A stretch of 6,608 nucleotides of DNA, taken from positions 1-6,608 of the forward strand of contig MTKS01000086.1 of the NCBI GenBank assembly GCA_004028495.1, written 5' to 3'. This document shows, piece by piece, positions 1 to 5,642 of this stretch; position 1 is the first letter of the stretch; each line of letters begins with the position of its first letter. The translations under genes were made by a program, and so were the position numbers. The stretch comes from Candidatus Electrothrix marina (GTDB lineage Bacteria > Desulfobacterota > Desulfobulbia > Desulfobulbales > Desulfobulbaceae). The notes under the pieces were generated by a model. That model had not been told where the DNA came from. It worked only from the letters and a program-made list of their open reading frames with translations, and did not search any database.

Positions 1-1
1 T

Positions 2-148
2 ACGCCCCCCGCTGCACGCGACTCCTCACATAGCACACAGTCAATTCATGATGTCGACAAAGGTCTGGATGCCTATGGGGAGTTTTTTCATAATCAACCG
101 GTATGGCACGATAAAATGTCATTGAGCATGTTTTACCCTGGATTTTAG
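2..148 (+). CDS. Possible C-terminal end of an unknown protein (5' end outside the window)
   Basis: The frame starting at base 2 stays open for 48 codons to a TAG at 146-148. The peptide has a protein-like mix of residues and ends in an aromatic-rich stretch (GEFFHNQPVWHDKM, then SLSMFYPGF). No family is recognised. If real, the gene converges on the minus-strand pseudoprotease gene, with only 56 bp between the two stop codons. That gap shows no convincing terminator: only a five-base stem (ATCTC-AAA-GAGAT, 169-181) without a T tract. An open frame of this length can occur by chance, so the call rests on composition and convergent layout only. Confidence 0.35.
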   Translation, partial: TPPAARDSSHSTQSIHDVDKGLDAYGEFFHNQPVWHDKMSLSMFYPGF

Positions 149-204
149 AGAGGATACAATATAATGCTATCTCAAAGAGATTAATCCTCCATCACGCTAC
201 AGAT

Positions 205-1230
205 TCACAACATCGCCTTAACTTCCTGCTGCTGAAGGACTGTCGCAAATTCATCAAATACTCTTTCAACAGGAATGGCAAAGCCTACGCCCTTGCCGGC
301 CTGTACCGTCCCGGTAGCAATGCCTCGTACATACCCGGCTCCATCCAGCACAGGCCCGCCGATCTTATCCTGAGGAATTTCCGTACTAATCTGAAGAAAC
401 ATCTGATTCCGCACACTCACGCGCCGATACCCGGAAAAAATCTTGGTTGTTACCCTCTTTTCAGGGCCGGCAGAACCGCCGAAAATAAATATAGGGTCAC
501 CCGATCTCAGAAGAAGGTCAGACGGAGAAAGTTCAAGAACAGGGCTGTTCTGAACCGATGCAAGGGTCAGCAGAGCGAGATCATAATCCTGACTCATTTG
601 GACCAAGGATGCCCTCTGCTCGGAACCGTCAGCCAAAACGATTGTTATCACAGGATGTTCCAATGCTTTTTCCTGCTCAGTCAAATCCAGCTCGTCTTTC
701 TCCTGCCGGAATCTGAAATCAGCAAGATGTTTTTCCCGCTCATGAATCAAGATCTTCAGCTCATCTTTCGAGCTGCCCCTGCCCATTTGCTTAAGACGTG
801 CTTGATAGCTGCTTAATTTTTCTTCCTCAAGATCCAGGAGCTGCCTGTTGCGACGTACCCGCTTCCGCAATGCCGCCAGTTTTTCCGGATCATGCTCAAC
901 CACCTGTTTACAGGTAATAATAAATTTTTTCCTGATAAAAAATCCCGAACCACTTCCCCAGGATGTTTTTACGGAAACGATTGCCGGGCGGACCTGCTCA
1001 GCAAGAGATATGGTATTTTTTCCCTCTAAGGCTGCGATCAATCTCTCCGCCCTTGAACCGCCTGCGGGACTGCCAGTGCTGTCCCCGGAGGATTGAGCAG
1101 CGGAATGCGCCTCTCCCCCCTCTTTCTTCATATAAGAAGAACCGACCACACCAAGTGCAAGCAACAGGCCGAGCAATTGTATATATTTGCCGATATTGGA
1201 AGAAGGCAGCCCCTTTGCCGCATCACTCAT
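205..1230 (-). CDS. Membrane-anchored trypsin-fold (S1C/HtrA-like) pseudoprotease with coiled-coil insertion
   Basis: This is a 341-residue protein. Residues 16-33 form one hydrophobic helix, taken as an uncleaved signal anchor. A Ser/Gly/Ala-rich linker follows (about 37-62), then a trypsin-like domain (about 73-335). Family landmarks are visible: VRPAIVSV near 81, GSGSGFFI before the His site, YDLALL with Asp217, an IGGPV segment at 290-294 and GVGFAIPVERV near the end. Two of the three catalytic positions are lost. The usual TNAHVV reads TCKQVV, so His is Gln109 (codon 904-906). The usual GNSGGP reads DKIGGP, so Ser is Ile290 (codon 361-363). A charged, probably coiled-coil helix (about 115-190) is inserted between the His site and the Asp strand. 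There is no PDZ domain. The ATG is the first possible start after an in-frame TGA, but no good ribosome site precedes it. I infer a binding or scaffolding role in the envelope rather than proteolysis. Fold assignment is fairly sure; function and partners are unknown. Confidence 0.85.
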   Translation of the reverse strand: MSDAAKGLPSSNIGKYIQLLGLLLALGVVGSSYMKKEGGEAHSAAQSSGDSTGSPAGGSRAERLIAALEGKNTISLAEQVRPAIVSVKTSWGSGSGFFIRKKFIITCKQVVEHDPEKLAALRKRVRRNRQLLDLEEEKLSSYQARLKQMGRGSSKDELKILIHEREKHLADFRFRQEKDELDLTEQEKALEHPVITIVLADGSEQRASLVQMSQDYDLALLTLASVQNSPVLELSPSDLLLRSGDPIFIFGGSAGPEKRVTTKIFSGYRRVSVRNQMFLQISTEIPQDKIGGPVLDGAGYVRGIATGTVQAGKGVGFAIPVERVFDEFATVLQQQEVKAML

Positions 1231-1318
1231 CTTTGCGGAAATCTTTGAATCGTTATGTTTTTTCTTTTCAAGTACTCTGCGGAAAATTGCTCAACAACGA
1301 GGGCGAACCTCACCTTCT

Positions 1319-1513
1319 TCAGTCCAGTTGTTCTGAATCCTCATCAGAATTCTCATCACCTTCCCTCCCGGAGGGAAACAAAAGGTTCCCGAACAGATCC
1401 TCCGCCTTATTGGCAAAAATCCTCGGCAGATGCATGGTCATATAGTCTTCCCGTTTTTCCATTTTCTCACGAAAATAATTAATATTTTTCGAGAAGTTGC
1501 CTGCGTCGTGCAT
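1319..1513 (-). CDS. Small 64-residue protein with acidic tail, unknown function
   Basis: No family is recognised. The protein has a basic/acidic mixed first half (NINYFREKMEKREDY), a short possible amphipathic helix around residues 29-45 (PRIFANKAEDLFGNLL), and a strongly acidic tail (residues 51-64, nine Asp/Glu). It has no membrane segment or signal peptide. The ATG at 1513 lies inside the end of the GAF-protein gene, a 35-base overlap in another frame. It is preceded by GAAAGGG seven bases upstream, the best ribosome site in the window, which supports both the gene and this start. The overlap suggests translational coupling to the GAF protein. The pseudoprotease gene begins 88 bases downstream on the same strand. 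A chance frame remains possible because the gene is short. Confidence 0.6.
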   Translation of the reverse strand: MHDAGNFSKNINYFREKMEKREDYMTMHLPRIFANKAEDLFGNLLFPSGREGDENSDEDSEQLD

Positions 1514-2609
1514 TTTTATTCCCTTTCATGATAAGCATGTGATTCACTGTTATGGAAGAGGCAACCGCATCACTCAGGATATCAGCAAGAAAGCGAATCC
1601 CGTCAATGTGCTCCTCACGAAATGTCTTTTTCCTTCCTGATGCCAGATACACCATTCCGATCATACTTTTCTTCTTTCCATCCCAAGCCTTTAAGGGGGC
1701 AATTGCCAGGGTTCCGACTCTCTCGGCAAACGATTCATCATCCTTTGCTTCCTGAAAGACCTTTTCCCGGACGGCTTTTTTGATATCCCTGTACACCAGG
1801 ACATTGCAGATATCGCGCTCTTCAATCAAGTAACGCGGAATCCCTTCGTTGGCGGGAACCGACTCGGTAAGCCATGCGCTGTCCTGTAAACCGTCGGTTC
1901 GTGCAAGAGTCTGATAGATGATATTGCCCTGTTCTTCCTGATGCGGCAGGGCGATGCGGACGGCCAGTTCAATATTTTTTTCATCGGTGATTGTCCGCAG
2001 ATACCCCCTAGCCACTTCCAAGATTTCAGAAAAATATCGGAGACAGTCTTCCGGCGAGGCCTTTTCTTTTCCGGTAAGCTTTTTCAATAATTGAGAATGC
2101 TCGTTGCGCATCTGATGGGCAAGTTGATGGAGATTTTCCTGCATTTCCAGAGAACGGAGCGTTCGCCTGCGGAGGGCGAAAAGATTGGCACCGAGAAAAA
2201 AGAATGCCGAAAAGAGAATAACGGCGTTTTTAACAGCAGAACTGAGGTCAGGGAAAAACACAGCATGGAGGCTGAGAAAAACAAGGATGGAGGAGATGAG
2301 CAGGTAGAGTGCCCGCCGCCTGCGGAAAAAAAAGGCAAATTGATTATATCTCCAAGCTGATTGCCCTTCACTGTATGCTGCCAGACATTGCCGCTCCGGC
2401 CCCGAAAAAAGGGCGGATAAGGGAGCATCCTGCACTTCTTTAAAGATGAGCACAGTTGTCAGCAGGGGAAAGGCATAAAAGAACAGCCAATAATCCTGAA
2501 GAAAGACTTTAAGCGCATCCCCCTGAAGATAGGTGGAAGTTTCCAGGCCTATCCAAAGGCAGACTGCCTGAACAAGATAGAGAACGAAAAATTTGCTGAT
2601 TTTTGCCAT
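1479..2609 (-). CDS. Four-helix membrane protein with C-terminal GAF domain, no output domain
   Basis: The numbering here includes the TTG codon just upstream of the chosen ATG. Four hydrophobic segments are visible at about 8-25, 41-58, 101-120 and 126-146. Arg-rich turns (RRRR at 97-100, RRR at 148-150) place the N-terminus and the C-terminal part in the cytoplasm. A charged helix follows (151-180) with the string LHQLAHQMRN (161-170), which resembles a histidine-kinase H-box. Residues about 190-355 look like a GAF domain: RDICNVLVY, then VGTLAIAPLKAW, GMVYLASG, and a closing helix starting FREEHIDGIRFLADIL. No HATPase, GGDEF, EAL, HD or DNA-binding domain follows; the protein ends in a basic tail (GNKNARRRQ). 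The frame can be read from a TTG at 2612, but the ATG at 2609 is the likelier start; neither has a good ribosome site. I infer a membrane-tethered ligand or redox sensor acting through protein contact. The ligand is unknown. Confidence 0.8.
   Translation of the reverse strand: MAKISKFFVLYLVQAVCLWIGLETSTYLQGDALKVFLQDYWLFFYAFPLLTTVLIFKEVQDAPLSALFSGPERQCLAAYSEGQSAWRYNQFAFFFRRRRALYLLISSILVFLSLHAVFFPDLSSAVKNAVILFSAFFFLGANLFALRRRTLRSLEMQENLHQLAHQMRNEHSQLLKKLTGKEKASPEDCLRYFSEILEVARGYLRTITDEKNIELAVRIALPHQEEQGNIIYQTLARTDGLQDSAWLTESVPANEGIPRYLIEERDICNVLVYRDIKKAVREKVFQEAKDDESFAERVGTLAIAPLKAWDGKKKSMIGMVYLASGRKKTFREEHIDGIRFLADILSDAVASSITVNHMLIMKGNKNARRRQLLEKY
1520..1527 (-). promoter_or_regulatory. Ribosome binding site of the small overlapping gene
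   Basis: Read on the minus strand, GAAAGGGA precedes the ATG at 1513, with seven bases (AATAAAA) between GGG and the start codon. It lies within the last codons of the GAF-protein gene. It decides the start of the 64-residue protein and argues that this short frame is translated. Confidence 0.5.
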
Positions 2610-2620
2610 CAAGGATTTTC

Positions 2621-2648
2621 ATTATGCTGAAGTAAAAAAAATTGTAAA
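2621..2648 (-). promoter_or_regulatory. Possible sigma70-type promoter for the GAF-protein gene
   Basis: On the minus strand TTTACA (2648-2643) and CATAAT (2626-2621) are separated by 16 bases made mostly of a T8 tract. Each hexamer matches its consensus at five of six positions. Transcription would start near 2614, only a few bases before the ATG at 2609. That would make the message almost leaderless, which fits the lack of a Shine-Dalgarno sequence there. It lies in the comEC to GAF gap (2610-2831), where I see no gene. Similar pairs occur by chance in A/T-rich DNA. Confidence 0.3.
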
Positions 2649-2831
2649 TACTCACTTGTTTGAACATGACCGCGAAAAAAAGTCAACAGTAACCGACTGT
2701 GTTCGATGCATATTTCAAAAAAACCGGTCAATGTCACTTTCCCGGCAAAAAGCGTCGCCCATGAGAAGCACTCAGATCCGTATTGAACTGACACACGCTT
2801 GACCGATAAAAATGGCGGTTAACCCGGAACG

Positions 2832-5510
2832 TCAGTCTTTCCGCTCGGCGGTATCGGCGGCGGAAGCTTTTGCCCTTGCATAAACAACCCTGCCTGCAAA
2901 ATCCAGACAGCGCAGCTCCTCCCCGTCCGTTGCGCAGCTGATCGTTCCTTGATCCCTGGTGACAACCACAGGAATCTCCCGCTCTGTCCAGGCAGCGAAA
3001 TTCACCGGAGCAGGGTAGTATTTTTCCCCATACTTTCCGGCAGAGACAATAATCACAGCAGGATCAACAGCATCCAGAAAGGCGGCACTGCTCGACGTGC
3101 TGCTGCCGTGGTGAGGGGCAAGCAGGACATCCGCTGTCAGATTAACCTTCTTTACGACCAGGATGTTCTCATTTTTTTTACCGATATCCGCCGGAAAGAG
3201 AAAGGCTCTGCTCCCGTGCCGATAGCGCAGCACCAAGGATGCATCGTTCACTGAAAGTCTTCCCTGCTCCCCGGTTTGAACGGCCCCGCCGAGTATTTCC
3301 AGCTTCGCATCCCCCTGCTCCGCTATCTTGTAGCCCGATTCAGGCAGAACAACCTCTGTTCCTTGGCGGACAGCCTGTTCAATGATCTCCTGATATTTCC
3401 CTTCAACCCGAGAATCGCCGTTGATAAAAAGCTTTTTTGGACGAAAATGGGCCAAAATGAAATCCATGCCGTTAAAATGATCACTGTGCGGATGGGTGAT
3501 TACGGCCTGATCCAATCGCCAGACACGCTGCTGCCATAAATACGGGGCAATGACCTGCTCGCCGACATTGCGCCTGCTCGCTCTGTTTCCTCCTCCGTCA
3601 ATAAGAACTCGGGTCCCGTTTGCCATCTGGAGAAAACTGGACGTCCCCTGTCCCACATCCAGATAAGCCACCTTGCTGGTCTTTGATCTTTCCGGAAAAA
3701 AGAGACCCCAAGTGAAATGAAGCAAAAGAAGGATAGCTCCGACGATTACGACACTTTGCGTGATTTTGCAAAATTTTTCCATTTTCGAGCTGAGGAACCA
3801 GAGCAGAATAAGCAGCCCGTACAACAGGATCTCAACCGTTGACGGAGTGATGGTCCATAACGAAGCCCAAGGCAGGGTACTGCCGACAGCTGTACAGTAA
3901 TGACCCGCCTGAATACCCAGCCCCCCGATTTTCAGCAGGACTAGAGCTGCCTGCGGAACAACAAAAATACAGGGAACGGCAGCCAGACCCCAGGGAAGTG
4001 CCCAAAAACAGAGAAAGGGCTCCACCAGCAGGTTCATCACCGGCCCGACCAGGGAAAAACGATGGAAATGAAGCAGCATAAAGGGAAGGGTTCCCAGGGT
4101 TGCTGTCAGGGAAACCAAAAAGGCCGGCAGGATAAAGCCCTGCCGGAGACGAAACAGCCGGGCCGGCCCAACTCGCCTCTCCTTTTGCTTCGATGCAATG
4201 TCAGGAGATAAGGGCAGTGTGTTCAATATGGCCGGAAGAAACAGGATCAGGGCGGCAACCGCACTGAAGGAGAGCTGAAAAGAGGCGGTAAACAGGGCAA
4301 ACGGGTTGCACGTCAGGACAATCAGAGCCGCAGCAGCCAGCAAATGGGGGGAAGAATGCTGCCTGCGCAGCATGAGCGCGGCAAAGAGCACCAAGGTCAT
4401 GACCAAAGCTCGTAAAACCGGGGTGTTCATCCCGGCAATAAAGCTGTACCCGAACAAAATGGGCAGGGTGGCGAGCAGGGTCAGAGTCGGCACATGGGTG
4501 CGAAGCAGCAATTGCTCAGAGCGTTTGAGCAGCCAACCGATAATCGCCCCGACCATGAGAGCAAGCAAGCCCATATGCAGACCGGATATAGCGAGCAGAT
4601 GCATGGTGCCGGTGGCCTTAAACTGCTCCTGAATTTCCTGTGGAACCCCGGCCCTGCTGCCGACAAGAAGGGCCTGATAGGTTCCGGCAATGGAGAGAGA
4701 AAGATTATCCCTGATAAATCGGCTCACCCGTTGTCGGACCTGTTCCGGTAAAAAATACAGCGAACGGATCGTTTTTCTGATACCTGTTTTTTCCTGCTCC
4801 CTGAGAACGGTCACCTGCTCTCCGATTACCCAGCCGCTGAGAAAAATATCTTTGACAGCAAGATAGCCCTGATAATCAAAAACGCCCGGCGTCTTAAAGT
4901 CTGTTATCGGCCCGACCTTGGCCGGTATCATTAAAGTCATGCCTGGTTGCAGCGCATCCGCCCTTCCCTGCATAGACAAGCGAACACGCCCGTGAACCGG
5001 CTGCCAGCTTGTTCCGCTACCGTGCAGCAGGAGATCCTCCGCTTCGATCTCGAACCGAGAAACAAGAACATCCTGTCCGTCCTGTTCAAACACGCTTTCC
5101 TCAACCATTGTTTCCAAGGTTCCCACCAAGGTGACTTGATGGCGTTCTTGGAGCAAGATCGCAATATGACCGGCAGTCTGTGACCGTTTGGAATGATGCA
5201 GCAGGGCAAGATTCCCAAGGAGAAAAAAGATCGGTAAGATGAGCAGAAGGGAAAGTGGGGAGCTTGTTTTTTTCTTCAGATAAAGGGCAAAGGCACTGCC
5301 GGCCAAAAAAAGAACAGTGCCTATAATGAGGGGGCCAGCAACAACTTCTGCAAAAACAAAGGGCCGGGAATGAGCGAAGACGATGCCGAGGAGAAAGGCC
5401 AAGGTGGCCAGAAGAAAGATATTTCGGTCAGCCCGGCGCAGGCATTGACGAAAGGGTTTAGCGATCACAACGGAAAAACGAAAGGATAGTATACTGCTCA
5501 CCGTCGTCAT
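2832..5510 (-). CDS. comEC: ComEC/Rec2 family DNA internalisation channel
   Basis: In transformable bacteria ComEC carries single-stranded DNA across the inner membrane during natural transformation. The 892-residue length fits the three-domain form. Residues about 30-104 hold two or three membrane helices. A soluble DUF4131-type region follows (about 110-240), ending near the typical FDYQGYL at 211-217. The competence domain (about 270-600) has many membrane helices and the signature LLAISGLHM at 305-313. The C-terminal metallo-beta-lactamase domain starts at LDVGQG (617-622). It keeps HPHSDH (His673, His675, Asp677, His678), Asp775 in FPADIG, and the APHHGSS motif (His800, His801). The metal-site motif is therefore intact, and a nuclease role is plausible by family knowledge. 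It follows waaA on the same strand after a hairpin-rich spacer of 132 bp. The ATG at 5510 lacks a good ribosome site, and a hairpin ends 11 bases before it. A GTG three codons later is an alternative start. Competence of this organism cannot be judged from one gene. Confidence 0.93.
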   Translation of the reverse strand: MTTVSSILSFRFSVVIAKPFRQCLRRADRNIFLLATLAFLLGIVFAHSRPFVFAEVVAGPLIIGTVLFLAGSAFALYLKKKTSSPLSLLLILPIFFLLGNLALLHHSKRSQTAGHIAILLQERHQVTLVGTLETMVEESVFEQDGQDVLVSRFEIEAEDLLLHGSGTSWQPVHGRVRLSMQGRADALQPGMTLMIPAKVGPITDFKTPGVFDYQGYLAVKDIFLSGWVIGEQVTVLREQEKTGIRKTIRSLYFLPEQVRQRVSRFIRDNLSLSIAGTYQALLVGSRAGVPQEIQEQFKATGTMHLLAISGLHMGLLALMVGAIIGWLLKRSEQLLLRTHVPTLTLLATLPILFGYSFIAGMNTPVLRALVMTLVLFAALMLRRQHSSPHLLAAAALIVLTCNPFALFTASFQLSFSAVAALILFLPAILNTLPLSPDIASKQKERRVGPARLFRLRQGFILPAFLVSLTATLGTLPFMLLHFHRFSLVGPVMNLLVEPFLCFWALPWGLAAVPCIFVVPQAALVLLKIGGLGIQAGHYCTAVGSTLPWASLWTITPSTVEILLYGLLILLWFLSSKMEKFCKITQSVVIVGAILLLLHFTWGLFFPERSKTSKVAYLDVGQGTSSFLQMANGTRVLIDGGGNRASRRNVGEQVIAPYLWQQRVWRLDQAVITHPHSDHFNGMDFILAHFRPKKLFINGDSRVEGKYQEIIEQAVRQGTEVVLPESGYKIAEQGDAKLEILGGAVQTGEQGRLSVNDASLVLRYRHGSRAFLFPADIGKKNENILVVKKVNLTADVLLAPHHGSSTSSSAAFLDAVDPAVIIVSAGKYGEKYYPAPVNFAAWTEREIPVVVTRDQGTISCATDGEELRCLDFAGRVVYARAKASAADTAERKD

Positions 5511-5521
5511 CCGCGCTTTAT

Positions 5522-5628
5522 GCTCAGGGTGTTACCCTGAGCTGACATTGTTGAACCCTTTCAGGGTTCTTCAGAGACCGCCCTGAAGGGACGAAATATA
5601 TCCGCCCGGAGTAACACTCCGGGCGGAT
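5522..5628. repeat. Cluster of hairpins (REP/MITE-like) between waaA and comEC
   Basis: Four inverted repeats follow one another. 5522-5542 is a perfect nine-base stem, GCTCAGGGT, with loop GTT. 5553-5569 is a perfect seven-base stem, GAACCCT, with loop TTC. 5569-5588 is a six-base stem, CTTCAG, with an eight-base loop; it competes with a pairing of CCCTTTCAGGG to CCCTGAAGGG. 5600-5628 is a perfect 13-base stem, ATCCGCCCGGAGT, with loop AAC. The first and last share the palindromic core GTGTTAC in opposite orientation, and the middle ones share a CCCT...AGGG core. The block fills most of the spacer and codes for nothing evident. It resembles dispersed intergenic hairpin arrays I recall from several bacterial genomes. 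Mobility or copy number cannot be seen in a single window. Confidence 0.7.
5600..5628 (-). terminator. Strong hairpin after waaA, possible terminator
   Basis: A perfect 13-base, GC-rich stem with a three-base loop lies 14 bases past the waaA stop. On the minus strand it is followed by ATATTTCG rather than a clean T run, so intrinsic termination would be weak. It may instead stabilise the 3' end of the waaA message or simply belong to the repeat cluster. Confidence 0.35.
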
Positions 5629-5642
5629 GCTGTCATTGCTTC

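Noticed and set aside
149..204. TATAAT at 160-165 and a five-base hairpin at 169-181
   Set aside because: No -35 match at proper spacing, and the stem is too short and lacks a T tract, so neither a promoter nor a terminator is supported.
963..1445. Plus-strand frame of 160 codons across the pseudoprotease and small gene
   Set aside because: It is antisense to a well-supported gene, has Pro/Arg/Ser-rich shadow composition and shows no recognisable motif.
2700..2740. Possible terminator on the minus strand: CCGG...CCGG followed by T7
   Set aside because: Only a four-base stem with a 14-base loop, and it lies about 100 bases after the comEC stop. Too weak to call.
2609..2794. Minus-strand frame of 61 codons whose TGA overlaps the GAF-gene ATG (TGATG)
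   Set aside because: The overlap looks like coupling, but the frame opens with GTG without a ribosome site, its composition is not convincing, and it covers the likely promoter. Treated as chance.
5522..5628. CRISPR array
   Set aside because: The units are different hairpins without regularly spaced identical direct repeats, and no cas gene is present.
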